A stretch of DNA of 43,787 nt from CAZYMF01 sp964648215 (GCA_964648215.1 CAZYMF010000019.1:1-43787); one strand, 5' to 3'; positions 26,365 through 35,198 are shown, counted from the stretch's first letter. Numbers and translations: made by a program. The notes: a model not told the origin generated them from the sequence alone.

Positions 26365-27834
26365 ATGTCTCAACGATTGATCGCAGGAGCTGCTGTGAGC
26401 GTTGCGCTATTGCTTTCCGCATGCGGGGGAACGACGGCCCCACCGGCGGCGACCCCTTCTCCGGTTGCCACCGACACGCACACGCCCGTGCCGAGTCCGA
26501 CGGCGACGCTGACGCCCACCGTAACGGAAACCGCGACCGTGACCCCCACCATCGTTCCGGGCCCCGTCGTCTCCTATCTCGGTCTGGCGGGTGCGGACGA
26601 TTCGCCGTTGGAGTCCGTCGGCAGCGACGGCGAGGGACGTCCGATCTTCGAGCGCCGCTTCGGCCAGGCGTTCTCGATTGTCGTGGAAGCGCGTCCCGGC
26701 GGGGACGGAGTCCCGGTCGGCTTCAGCGCCTACGACTACGATCCGGAAAACCCGACGATCCGTCCCGATCTGCAGGTGCTGCTGTCGCGCCCGATTGGCG
26801 ATGGCAGCACTGTGGTCTGCGACAACGAGCAGGGGAACTTCGGCGGCGTCCCCGCCGTCGATCCTCCCGACTACAGCTTCACCCAGTTCATCTCCGACGC
26901 GATCAACGATCTCGGCTGTCGCTTCAACGATGGCACCGGCAATCCGGGCGGGCGTGGCTCCTCGGACGCCTGCACGATCTTCCCCGACGCCCTGTTCCAC
27001 TTCGTCGACCCGAGCTCGAAGGTGCAGTTCTGCGCCCCGATCGCCGCCGCTTTCAAATTTCCCGACGGCGACACCATCGTCACCGCGCGCGTGCGCAACG
27101 TCGACGACGTCCTCAGCGCGCCGCGCCAGATCGTGGTGCGCGTCAACCCCGATCTGATCAACACACCCACCGATACCCCCACCCCCGGCGCCACGCATAC
27201 GCCGACCGCGACCCCGACCGAGGGGCCACCACTGCAACCGGGGGCGAACATCACCTACTTCGGCGTGACGCAGGCGGACAACACGCTGCTCCAGCCCATC
27301 GGCGTCGACGACCAGGACCGGCCGATCTACCAGCGCCGCGTCGGGTACTCGTTCTCGCTGGTCATCGAAGGGCGCTCGGGATCGAACGGTGCGGCGGTCG
27401 GGCAGAACGCCTTCGAGTACGATCCGCAGGACCCGTCGGTGCGGCCGGATCTACAGGTGCTGGTATCGCAGCCCCTGGGCGACGGCAGCACGACGGTGTG
27501 CGACAACATGCTGCCCAACATCGGCGGCGTCCCGGGCGTCGATCCGCCCGACTTCAGCGAGACCCAGCCGATCTCCGATGCCATCAACGACCTCGGCTGC
27601 CGCTTCGACGACGGCACGGGTCAGGCGGTGGGGCGTAACAACCAGGACGCGTGCACGACCTTCGTGGACGGCGGCTTCCACTTCGTCGCCGACACCTCGC
27701 AGGTGCAGTTCTGCGCTCTCATCGAGCCATCGTTCGGCTTTCCGCTGGGAGATACCATCGTCACGGCGCGCCTGCGTGACGGGCAAGGCATCATCGGCCC
27801 GGAGCGGCAGATCGTCTTGCGGGTCACCGGCTGA
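26365..27834 (+). CDS. lipoprotein with two tandem homologous domains and Thr/Pro linkers
   Basis: A 489-residue lipoprotein: signal peptide with lipobox LSAC (Cys20), a Thr/Pro-rich linker (about 24-65), domain 1 (about 68-258), a second TPT linker (about 262-288) and domain 2 (about 290-488). The domains align throughout: YLGLAGAD/YFGVTQAD, RPIFERR/RPIYQRR, IRPDLQVL/VRPDLQVL, VVCDN/TVCDN, SDAINDLGCRF in both, VQFCAPI/VQFCALI and GDTIVTAR in both. Cysteines are conserved in both, suggesting disulfides. No family is recognised. Such TPTPT linkers are common in surface proteins of deltaproteobacterial-type MAGs. ATG at 26365 follows GGGGGAGG; the frame to 26152 is not coding. Confidence 0.85.
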   Translation: MSQRLIAGAAVSVALLLSACGGTTAPPAATPSPVATDTHTPVPSPTATLTPTVTETATVTPTIVPGPVVSYLGLAGADDSPLESVGSDGEGRPIFERRFGQAFSIVVEARPGGDGVPVGFSAYDYDPENPTIRPDLQVLLSRPIGDGSTVVCDNEQGNFGGVPAVDPPDYSFTQFISDAINDLGCRFNDGTGNPGGRGSSDACTIFPDALFHFVDPSSKVQFCAPIAAAFKFPDGDTIVTARVRNVDDVLSAPRQIVVRVNPDLINTPTDTPTPGATHTPTATPTEGPPLQPGANITYFGVTQADNTLLQPIGVDDQDRPIYQRRVGYSFSLVIEGRSGSNGAAVGQNAFEYDPQDPSVRPDLQVLVSQPLGDGSTTVCDNMLPNIGGVPGVDPPDFSETQPISDAINDLGCRFDDGTGQAVGRNNQDACTTFVDGGFHFVADTSQVQFCALIEPSFGFPLGDTIVTARLRDGQGIIGPERQIVLRVTG

Positions 27835-27864
27835 GGCCGGGAGCGGCCGCGCGGGTGTGAGACC

Positions 27865-29055
27865 TCAGCGTTCTCGGCCTCTGGCGCGAGCCAGACGCGG
27901 CAGTCGCGCCAGCCGCCGCGCCGCCTCTTGCAGGGTCTCGCGGCGCTTGCAGAAAGCGAAACGCACCCAGCCGCGTCCCGCCTCCGGATCGTGGTAGAAG
28001 CTCGACCCGGGCACCGCGGCCACGCCGACCTCGCGTACCAGCCAGTGGCAGAACTCGACGTCGTCGGCGAAGTCGAGGGCGCCGATGTCGGCGAGAATGT
28101 AGTAGGCGCCCTCGGGCACGGAGATCGACAGGCCCGCCTCGCCGAGAGCGGCGGTGAGCAGATCGCGGCGTTCGGCGTAGTCGACGGCGAGGCCGCGGTA
28201 GTAGCTCTCCGGGAGGGCGAGGGCGCGCACGCCCGCCCACTGCAAGGGGTGGGGCGCGCCGACGGTGAGGAAGTCGTGCATCTTGCGGATGGCGGCGGTC
28301 AGCGCCGGCGGCGCGACGGCATAGGCCAGACGCCAGCCGGTCACCGAGTAGGTCTTCGACAGGCCGCTGATGGTGATGGTGCGCTCGCGCATGCCGGGAA
28401 GGCTCGCCAGGGAGACGTGCGGCCGGCCGTCGTAGGTGATGTGCTCGTAGATCTCGTCGGTGATCGCCAGGCAGTCGACCTCCTGGCAGACGGCGGCGAT
28501 CTGCTCGAGCTCGGCGCGGGTGAAGACGTGCCCGCTCGGGTTGTGCGGCGTGTTGACGATGACGGCCTTGGTGCTCCGGCTGCACGCGGCCCGCAGCGCC
28601 GCCGGGTCGAAGCCGAAGCGCGGCGGCGACAGCTTCACGTACACCGGCACGGCGCCGCTGATCACTGCGTCCGGCCCGTAGTTCTCGTAGAAGGGCTCGA
28701 AGATGGCGATCTCGTCCCCCGGGTTCACCACCGCCAGCAGCGCCGCGATCATCGCCTCGGTCGAGCCGCAGGTGACGGTGACCTCGGCGTCGGGATCGCA
28801 CGCCACGCCGTTGTAGCGTTCCATCTTCGCCGCGATCGCCTGGCGCAGCTCGCGGATGCCCCAGGTCACGGCGTACTGGTTGAAGTCGTCGTCGATGGCC
28901 CGCTTGGCCGCCTCCTTCAGCTCCGCCGGCGCCGGGAAATCGGGAAACCCCTGCGCCAGGTTGATGCCACCGTGCTGCTCGCACAGCCGCGTCATGCCGC
29001 GGATGACGGACTCGGTGAAGCGCGCGGATTTCGCAGAAACGTTGCCCATGGGCAC
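27865..29055 (-). CDS. PLP-dependent aminotransferase, class I/II (aromatic/kynurenine type)
   Basis: A 396-residue fold-type I aminotransferase. Seen: INLAQGFPDFPAP (31-43), the NQY of the entry loop, TPHNPSGHVFT (169-179, Asn172), DEIYEHITYD (200-209) and the PLP-lysine SGLSKTYSVTGWR (Lys234). The NLAQGFPDF start and overall layout match kynurenine/glutamine-type and methionine aminotransferases that accept aromatic amino acids. It would give 2-oxo acids such as indolepyruvate or phenylpyruvate. Last gene of the four-gene operon, 3 bp after the acyl-CoA synthetase stop. ATG at 29055, or 29046 after two codons more. Confidence 0.9.
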   Translation of the reverse strand: MPMGNVSAKSARFTESVIRGMTRLCEQHGGINLAQGFPDFPAPAELKEAAKRAIDDDFNQYAVTWGIRELRQAIAAKMERYNGVACDPDAEVTVTCGSTEAMIAALLAVVNPGDEIAIFEPFYENYGPDAVISGAVPVYVKLSPPRFGFDPAALRAACSRSTKAVIVNTPHNPSGHVFTRAELEQIAAVCQEVDCLAITDEIYEHITYDGRPHVSLASLPGMRERTITISGLSKTYSVTGWRLAYAVAPPALTAAIRKMHDFLTVGAPHPLQWAGVRALALPESYYRGLAVDYAERRDLLTAALGEAGLSISVPEGAYYILADIGALDFADDVEFCHWLVREVGVAAVPGSSFYHDPEAGRGWVRFAFCKRRETLQEAARRLARLPRLARARGRER

Positions 29056-29058
29056 ACG

Positions 29059-30687
29059 CTACTCTTCCGCGCGCGGCAGCGGGCAGGGCTCTCCCTGGCG
29101 CGCCTCTTCCCGCTGCCGCAGCTCGACCCGGCGGATCTTGCCGCTGACCGTCTTGGGAAGCTCGTCGACGAACTCGATCTCGCGCGGGTACTTGTACGGC
29201 GCGGTGACGCGTTTGACGTGCTCCTGCAGCTCGCCGGCGAGCGCGGCCGTCCCCGCCGTTCCCGGCCGCAATTTCACGAACGCCTTGACGATGGCGCCGC
29301 GGTCGGGATGCGGGCTGGCGACCACCGCCGACTCGACGACGGCGGGATGCTCGAGCAGGGCGCTCTCGACCTCGAAGGGACCGATACGGTAGCCGGCGCT
29401 GATGATCACGTCGTCGGCGCGGCCGACGAACCAGAAGTAGCCGTCGTCGTCGCGATACGCCGAGTCCCCGGTGCGGTACCATTCCCCCTGGAAGCAGGCG
29501 GCCGTCGCCTCCGGGTTCTTCCAGTACTCGCGGAACAGCGACGGCGGGCGCCCGCGCACCGCGACCTCGCCGGTCTGGTTCGCGTCGACCTCGTTGCCGT
29601 CGGCATCGATGACCTGCACGTCGTGGCCGGGGAACGCCTTGCCCATCGATCCCGGCCGTACCTCCATGCCGGGCTGATTGGCGACCAGGATGATGCTCTC
29701 GGTCTGGCCGTAGCCGTCGTGGATGATGCGACCGAAGGCCTCCTTCCAGGCGTGGATCACCTCGGGGTTGAGCGGCTCGCCGGCCGCGGTGCAGTGGCGC
29801 AGATGAGACAGGCGGAAGCGGGAGAGATCCTCCTTCACCAGCAGGCGATACTCGGTGGGAGGGCCGCAGAACACGTTGATCTGGTAGCGCTCGAGCAAGC
29901 GCAGCTCGCGCTCGGGTTCGAAGCGGCCGTTGAACATGAACACCGGCGTGCCGGAGTGCCACGGGCCAAAGAGGACACCGTAGGCGGCCTTCGCCCAGCC
30001 GGTGTCCGAGGTGGTCCAGTGCAGATCGCTGGGCTTGAGGTCGAGCCAGTAGCGCCCGGTGAGCCGGTGGCTGTACGTGTAGGCGTGGGTGTGCAGCACC
30101 GCCTTGGGGTCTTTGGTGGTGCCCGACGTGTAGTACACCAGCGCCGGCTCGTTGCTGCGCGTGCGTTCGCTGTGCGCCTCCGCGCTGGCCTCGGCCAGCA
30201 AGCCGTCGAAATCGCGCCAGCCCGCCGGCGCGGTGCCGACGGCGATGCGGACGGTGAGAGCGGGGCAGTCGTCGGCGACGGCCTCGACCTGCTCGGCGTT
30301 CTCGGCCAGAGTGACGATCGCCCGCGCGCCGCTGTGGGTGGCGCGGTAGCGAATGTCCTTGGGGCGCAGGCTGGTGGTGCACGGGATGACCAGCGCTCCC
30401 GCCTTGAGCGCGCCGAGGATGGCGATCTGCCACTGCGGGATGCGCGGCAGCATCACCAGGATCGGATCGCCCTTGCGGAGACCGAGGCCGCGCAACGCGT
30501 TGGCGAAGCGGTTGCTTTGCACGCTGAAGTCCCAGAACGTCAGCCGGGCCGTGTGGCCGGCCTCGTCTTCCCAGTAGAGGGCGACGCGGCCGCGATCGGC
30601 ACCGAAGCGGTCGACGACGTCGGCGCCGAAGTTGAAATGGCGCGGCACGCGCCAGCGGAAGGTGGGCGCGGAGCTCCGCTCGTTCAT
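29059..30687 (-). CDS. acyl-CoA synthetase, medium-chain/ACSM-like (ANL superfamily)
   Basis: A 542-residue adenylate-forming ligase. The AMP-binding loop is YTSGTTKDPKAV (186-197); later motifs are AGEPL, YGQTE, EWYRTGDSAYRDDDGYFWFVGRADDVI and the C-terminal catalytic lysine in PKTVSGKIRR. Sequence layout (THAYTYSHRLTGRYWLDLKPSD) is that of medium-chain acyl-CoA synthetases, which also activate aryl and arylalkyl acids. It would make acyl-CoA from a free acid, ATP and CoA. Its ATG at 30687 overlaps the ATP-grasp stop (ATGA), so translation is coupled; the frame upstream of that is a shadow. Confidence 0.93.
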   Translation of the reverse strand: MNERSSAPTFRWRVPRHFNFGADVVDRFGADRGRVALYWEDEAGHTARLTFWDFSVQSNRFANALRGLGLRKGDPILVMLPRIPQWQIAILGALKAGALVIPCTTSLRPKDIRYRATHSGARAIVTLAENAEQVEAVADDCPALTVRIAVGTAPAGWRDFDGLLAEASAEAHSERTRSNEPALVYYTSGTTKDPKAVLHTHAYTYSHRLTGRYWLDLKPSDLHWTTSDTGWAKAAYGVLFGPWHSGTPVFMFNGRFEPERELRLLERYQINVFCGPPTEYRLLVKEDLSRFRLSHLRHCTAAGEPLNPEVIHAWKEAFGRIIHDGYGQTESIILVANQPGMEVRPGSMGKAFPGHDVQVIDADGNEVDANQTGEVAVRGRPPSLFREYWKNPEATAACFQGEWYRTGDSAYRDDDGYFWFVGRADDVIISAGYRIGPFEVESALLEHPAVVESAVVASPHPDRGAIVKAFVKLRPGTAGTAALAGELQEHVKRVTAPYKYPREIEFVDELPKTVSGKIRRVELRQREEARQGEPCPLPRAEE

Positions 30688-31841
30688 TTCTCTCCCCGTC
30701 CGTTGCGGGGGCGTGACTGTCCCGGACCCCGTCGCGATGGTGGCTTGCCGAAGCGGCGCGGCTTCGGGGCGGGATCGCCGCCTCGCGCCCGTCGTCGACT
30801 GACGAGCTCCAGCGCCGGATTCGCCGAGATCGGCCGCGCCAACGGCGTCGGCTCGGCCAGCAGAGCCTCGGCGATGAAGCGCTCGAAGTCGAAGGCGTCG
30901 CGGAACTCCGGCAGGCGTTTGAACTGGCGATCGATCATCATGTGGTGACCGTCGCTGTAGGCGGCCAGGACGAGGACGCCCTCGCCGGCGGTGCGGACGA
31001 GGTCGACGACGCCCAGCCGCAGGCCGATGACCTCGGCGGCGCGCATCGCCATCTTGTGCGCTTCCTCGCCGACGCTGAACAGAAAGCGATACTTCGTCTC
31101 CGCGCCGGTGGTGACGATCCAGTCCGACGGGCGCCGGTAGCGCGACCGATAGCGCTCGATCCAGAACGCGATCTGGCCGTCGACCAGATAGGCGCGCAGG
31201 AGCTGGCCCGGCTTCATGACGTTGCGCGGGCCGATGTCGGCCACCAGGCGCTGAAAGTAGAATGGGCCCGGGTAGCGGAGCTGGCGGTCGCGGATCTGCG
31301 GCGCCGCGCCCGGGGCTACCAGCTCGAGCTCGTAGCGCTGCCCGCGAGCCTCGGCCACCAGGCCGTCGGCCGCGGCGGTGACGACGTAGTGCCCGTGGCC
31401 GCCGCACGAGCGCGTCGCCTTCAGGATCGTCCATTCGTGCTGCTCGACGAAGGCGGTGGCCTCCGCGGCCGAGCTGGTCAGCACGCCGTCGGGGACGCGC
31501 ACCCCGCGCTCCAACCAGCGCTCGGCGAGGGCGGGCTTGTCCCAGCAGATCTCGTGGGCGTCGAAGGGGTTGAGCACCTCGGCGTCGGGAAACAACCAGC
31601 GCACCAGCGCGGCCGGCGTCGTCGGCGCCTCGGCCGGCAGCGCCGCGGGCAGGTCGAAAGGCAGCACGTAGAGGCGCCGGGCGGCGCCGAGCTCGGGCAC
31701 GGCGCGCTCGCGATCCTCGAGGGCGCGCTCGATGGTGACGGCGACGACCTCACCGCCGAGATCCGCCGCGATCGCGTGCAGATCGCGGACCACCGGCTCG
31801 ACGAAGTCCGCGCAGGTCCTGCCGTACAGACAGAGGATCAT
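30684..31841 (-). CDS. ATP-grasp fold protein of unknown substrate (RimK-like layout)
   Basis: A 385-residue protein with an ATP-grasp layout. NPFDAHEICWDKPALAERWLERGVRVPDG (91-119) is the pre-ATP-grasp helix; WTILKATRSCGGHGHYV carries the nucleotide Lys and Gly loop; FYFQRLV, LRAYLVDGQIAFWIER and the LGVVDLVR strand follow. The final Asn metal ligand of typical RimK/ligase proteins is not evident; AAYSDGH takes its place. A basic, Pro/Gly-rich tail of about 40 residues ends the protein. ATP-grasp enzymes join a carboxylate to an amine or thiol, and the neighbours suggest conjugation of an acid made in this operon, but the substrate is not known. Four-base overlap with the synthetase gene; 55 bp after the decarboxylase gene. 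Confidence 0.72.
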   Translation of the reverse strand: MILCLYGRTCADFVEPVVRDLHAIAADLGGEVVAVTIERALEDRERAVPELGAARRLYVLPFDLPAALPAEAPTTPAALVRWLFPDAEVLNPFDAHEICWDKPALAERWLERGVRVPDGVLTSSAAEATAFVEQHEWTILKATRSCGGHGHYVVTAAADGLVAEARGQRYELELVAPGAAPQIRDRQLRYPGPFYFQRLVADIGPRNVMKPGQLLRAYLVDGQIAFWIERYRSRYRRPSDWIVTTGAETKYRFLFSVGEEAHKMAMRAAEVIGLRLGVVDLVRTAGEGVLVLAAYSDGHHMMIDRQFKRLPEFRDAFDFERFIAEALLAEPTPLARPISANPALELVSRRRARGGDPAPKPRRFGKPPSRRGPGQSRPRNGRGEK

Positions 31842-31896
31842 CCGATCACCCTAGCGGGACGGCCGCCACGGCGAAATGGGGCCGGTTTCCCGTTGT

Positions 31897-33561
31897 TCAT
31901 TTTCTTCGGCCGACCCCGCGCGCGGCCGAGGCGATGTACTTGCGGGTGACCGGCGACAGATCGTGCTCGTCGACACGCACGTCGATGACGCCGAAGGAGG
32001 AGCACCCGGCGGCTTCCACGAGCGCGTCGCGCAGCTCGGCCGCGTTCGACACCAGCCAGCCCGCGCCGCCCCACAGCCGCGCCAGCTCGGCGTAGGGCCA
32101 GGGGGGAATGGCGAGCAGATCCTCGCGCTCGGCCACGGGACGAAAGATGCCCCAGCCGCGGTTGTTCATCACCAGCACGATCGGGTTGAGGCCGTGACGC
32201 GGGGCCTGGGCGATCTCCGGGCCGGTCATCTGAAAGGCGCCGTCGCCACAGAGGATCAGCGGGCGTCGCCCGGCGCCGATCTGGGCGCCCAGCGCGCCCG
32301 GGATGCCGAACCCCATGGAGGCGTAGTAGCCTTGCGCCAGGTAACCACCGCGACCGGGCACGCGCACGTCGAGGCCGGCGAACAGCATGTCCCCCGATTC
32401 GGCGACGACCATGTAGTTGGGCTTGTCGGCAAGGAAACGATTCACCTCGCGCAGCACCTCGGCCACCAGCAGCCGGCCGGCCTTCGGCCGCACGCGGCCG
32501 CCGAGGTTGTCCGCATACGTCACGCGCTCGCGATGGCGGCGCAGGGGCGCGTGCAGGAGCTGCTGGACGAAGTGTCGCAGCATGACGTTGGTGTAGGTGT
32601 GGTAGCTGATGTTGACCCGGTTCTCGACCGCCCACACCGAGCGCTGCCGGTTGATCTGCGGCGGGCGGCTGCCGAGGTTCATGTCGGTGAGCAGGGTGCC
32701 GACGTTGAGCACGAGATCGGCCGCGTCGACGCGGCGGCGAATCGGCGGCGGGCTGAGCGGGCCAATGTGCACGCCCATGTGCAGCGGATGGTCCATGGGG
32801 AAGGCGCCCTTGGCGAGCACCGTGGTCATCACCGGCGCTCCCAGCCGCTCCGCCAGGGCGACGGTCTCGTCGGCGAGGCGATAGCGGTAGGCCTCGATGC
32901 CGAAGATCACCGCCGGGCGCTTCGCCTGGTTGAAGCGCGCCGTCGTCTCGCGCACGGCCTCGGCGAGCTTGCGCTCGTCCGAGCGCGGGAAGGACAGACG
33001 TCCGTCCCACGCGATGATCGACGGCGGCACGTCGATGACCCGATCGACCATGTCGCGGTGGACCTCGAGGTAGCCCGGCCGCTGATTCACCCACATCGTG
33101 CGCACGACCTCGTCGATGTCTTCGGCGGCGGTGCGCGGATCGTCGAGCACCTTCGCGGCGCAGGTCAGCTCGCGGTAGATGTGGAGCTGCGACTCGATCT
33201 CGCGCGCCTGGTGGTGGATCAGAGTGCCGAGCCTGTGCTCCCCTTCGCCGGGGCCACCGCTGATCACCAGGATCGGAACGCGCTCGGAAAAGGAGCCGGC
33301 CACCGGGTTCACCATGTTGTGCCCCCCGGCCCCGTAGGTGACGCACACCACGCCGATCCGGCCGGTGGCGCGGGCGTAGCCGTCGGCGGCGAAACCCACG
33401 CCGGGTTCGTGCGAGAAGGTGACCACTTGCAGATTGCGCCGCCGGCCGAAGCGGAAGAACAGCCGCAGCACCAGATCGCCGGGAATGGCGAAGAGGTGGG
33501 TGACGCGGATCTTCTGCAAGTAGGCGATCAGAAAGTCGCCCAAGGGCATGCGTCGCTTCAT
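31897..33561 (-). CDS. thiamine-diphosphate 2-oxo acid decarboxylase, indolepyruvate/phenylpyruvate type
   Basis: A 554-residue ThDP enzyme of the PDC/IPDC group. Residues seen: Asp29 in IPGDL, the cofactor Glu52 in SHEPG, the adjacent His116-His117 in LIHHQA that mark decarboxylases rather than acetolactate synthases, and the ThDP motif GDGAFQMTG with NN at 466-467. The C-terminal catalytic Glu of yeast PDC (YTIE) is replaced by GWGIF, as in Azospirillum-type phenylpyruvate decarboxylases. It would convert aryl pyruvates to aldehydes. ATG at 33561 (MKRRM) is chosen: the frame extends 16 codons further but carries a -10 (TGGTACAAT) 8 nt before this ATG. First gene of the operon. Confidence 0.85.
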   Translation of the reverse strand: MKRRMPLGDFLIAYLQKIRVTHLFAIPGDLVLRLFFRFGRRRNLQVVTFSHEPGVGFAADGYARATGRIGVVCVTYGAGGHNMVNPVAGSFSERVPILVISGGPGEGEHRLGTLIHHQAREIESQLHIYRELTCAAKVLDDPRTAAEDIDEVVRTMWVNQRPGYLEVHRDMVDRVIDVPPSIIAWDGRLSFPRSDERKLAEAVRETTARFNQAKRPAVIFGIEAYRYRLADETVALAERLGAPVMTTVLAKGAFPMDHPLHMGVHIGPLSPPPIRRRVDAADLVLNVGTLLTDMNLGSRPPQINRQRSVWAVENRVNISYHTYTNVMLRHFVQQLLHAPLRRHRERVTYADNLGGRVRPKAGRLLVAEVLREVNRFLADKPNYMVVAESGDMLFAGLDVRVPGRGGYLAQGYYASMGFGIPGALGAQIGAGRRPLILCGDGAFQMTGPEIAQAPRHGLNPIVLVMNNRGWGIFRPVAEREDLLAIPPWPYAELARLWGGAGWLVSNAAELRDALVEAAGCSSFGVIDVRVDEHDLSPVTRKYIASAARGVGRRK

Positions 33562-33569
33562 CGGCAGCG

Positions 33570-33578
33570 ATTGTACCA
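33570..33578 (-). promoter_or_regulatory. extended -10 of the decarboxylase operon
   Basis: Minus-strand TGGTACAAT (33578-33570), 8 nt before the ATG at 33561. There is no Shine-Dalgarno, so a leaderless start is likely. No good -35 at 17 bp. Confidence 0.45.
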
Positions 33579-33723
33579 GATTGGCCCGGTGAGGGCGGAG
33601 CACTGCCAAAGAAGCTGACGCTCGGTGTTGCGCAAAGTGTCACAACCCGCGGTCGGGCGGCCTCCGACCACGCTCGAAACGGCGCCCACCAGCTGGCACG
33701 CGATCTGCTGTCGACGCTGCGGT

Positions 33724-34182
33724 ATGAAAGCCCATGCGTCCTGGCGAGCAATGGCCGCCCTGTTGGTGGCGGGCCTGGTTTGGACGGGTTGGTCGTGGCG
33801 GGCGGTGGCGGCGGCGAGCCATGACGCCCTGCCTGGAGGGGTGCGGCGAATTCAGGATGACGGCGAGCGCTTCGTTGCCTTCTACGGGCACCTGCCGAAG
33901 CCTCTGAGCGTGCTCGACACCTGGCGCGCCCTGCGCGGACTGCGCAAGCAGCTGGAAGAGGCGGGGCAGCCCCGTCGTATTGCCGGCATCATCTACCGCT
34001 CGCGCGGCAAGCTGTACATGGCCGCGGTCGATTTCAACCGCAGCGAAGTGTTCATCGACCGTGTCGGATCGCAGCAGGCGCTCACGCTCATCTGGCGCAA
34101 GGTCGAGGCCGACTTCCGGCCGGGCTGGTCGCTGCGTCCGCCCGATCTGATTCAGTCGAGCGATCCGGGCAAAGTCTTGTAA
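33724..34182 (+). CDS. small exported hypothetical protein
   Basis: A 152-residue protein with a signal peptide: basic start then WRAMAALLVAGLVWTGWSW and a likely cleavage after AVAAA. The mature part has a helix rich in Arg and Leu (DTWRALRGLRKQLEEAG), a strand pair GIIYRSRGKLYMAAVDF and a WRKVEADFRPGW end. No family is recognised. It runs opposite to the decarboxylase gene, with a 162-bp divergent gap, and its stop faces the LOG gene at 23 bp. The ATG at 33724 has no clear ribosome binding site; ATG at 33751 is a shorter alternative. Confidence 0.65.
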   Translation: MKAHASWRAMAALLVAGLVWTGWSWRAVAAASHDALPGGVRRIQDDGERFVAFYGHLPKPLSVLDTWRALRGLRKQLEEAGQPRRIAGIIYRSRGKLYMAAVDFNRSEVFIDRVGSQQALTLIWRKVEADFRPGWSLRPPDLIQSSDPGKVL

Positions 34183-34205
34183 CCGGAGCGCCCCCCTCGA
34201 CGGCT

Positions 34206-35192
34206 CTACGCCGGCGGCTCCGGTGCCTGGTTGAGGCGATCGATCAGCAGACGCAGCCGCCCGTGGTGCATGCGATCGAAGCGGAAGGCGAGACGCGGCA
34301 GGTGCCCGATCTCCGGCTCGTTGTGCTCGGAGGGAAAGGCCCGGCGCTGGGCCAGGCCGCCGGGCCCGACGATGTCCGCGAACTCATCGGCCAGCGAGGC
34401 CAGGAAAGGCTCGGGCAGTGGGCGATTGAGACGCAAGACCAGCGTGTCGCGGACGTAGCGGGCGGAGTGATACACGCGGTAGAAGCCGGTGATCTCGTTC
34501 ACTGCCTGGTCGACGTTGTCGGTGACCTTGTACAGCGCGAGATCTTCCTTCGAAATCATGCCGCGCCGCAGGATGTGCTCTTCCACGTAGTGCTGCCACG
34601 TCTTCCAGTACGTGCCGCGCGGGCGGTCGAGCAGCACCAGGGGGACGACGGCGCTCTTGCCGGTCTGGATCAGCGTGAGGGTCTCGAAACCCTCGTCGTG
34701 CGTGCCGAAGCCGCCGGGGAACAGCACCACCGCGTGGGCTTCCTTGAGGAAGAACAGCTTGCGGGTGAAGAAGTACTTGAACGCGATCAGCTTGGGATCC
34801 CCCTGAATGTGCGGGTTGGCGTGCTGCTCGAAGGGCAGCTGGATGTTGACGCCGAAGCTGCGCTCGCGCCCCGCCCCGCGCTGGCACGCTTCCATGATCC
34901 CGCCGCCGGCGCCGGTGATGACCATGAAGCCGGCATCGGCGATGCGACGGGCGAACTGCTCGGCCAGCCGAAAGGTGGGATCGCCCTCCCGGGTGCGAGC
35001 CGAACCGAAGGTGCTGACCTTGCGGACGTGGTGGTAGGGAGCGAAGACCTTGAACGCCTCGCGCATCTCGTGGACCGCGGCGCTGACGATCTTCAGGTCG
35101 CCGATGCTCGCTCCGTCCGCCAGGAGCTGCTCGGCGGTGGCGGTGATCTCGTCGATGTACCGCTGCGCGGGCTTGACCGGTGGCTGCGCCAT
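34206..35192 (-). CDS. LOG-family protein (TIGR00730-type, cytokinin riboside phosphate phosphoribohydrolase-like)
   Basis: A 328-residue Rossmann-fold protein. It has VITGAGGGIMEACQRGA (91-107), FFTRKLFFLK (141-150) and the LOG signature PGGFGTHDEGFE (159-170) with the active-site Arg/Glu. LOG enzymes release ribose phosphate from AMP or from cytokinin nucleotides; this longer version, with over 130 residues after the signature, resembles the YgdH/PpnN-like group by size. The ATG at 35192 has TGCTAGATT 6 nt upstream, an extended -10, instead of a Shine-Dalgarno. It lies 24 bp from the exported hypothetical gene's stop and upstream of the decarboxylase operon on the same strand. Confidence 0.86.
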   Translation of the reverse strand: MAQPPVKPAQRYIDEITATAEQLLADGASIGDLKIVSAAVHEMREAFKVFAPYHHVRKVSTFGSARTREGDPTFRLAEQFARRIADAGFMVITGAGGGIMEACQRGAGRERSFGVNIQLPFEQHANPHIQGDPKLIAFKYFFTRKLFFLKEAHAVVLFPGGFGTHDEGFETLTLIQTGKSAVVPLVLLDRPRGTYWKTWQHYVEEHILRRGMISKEDLALYKVTDNVDQAVNEITGFYRVYHSARYVRDTLVLRLNRPLPEPFLASLADEFADIVGPGGLAQRRAFPSEHNEPEIGHLPRLAFRFDRMHHGRLRLLIDRLNQAPEPPA

Positions 35193-35198
35193 GCACTC

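Noticed and set aside
27928..30948. 1006-codon open frame on the plus strand
   Set aside because: Antisense to the aminotransferase and acyl-CoA synthetase genes, whose motifs are clear.
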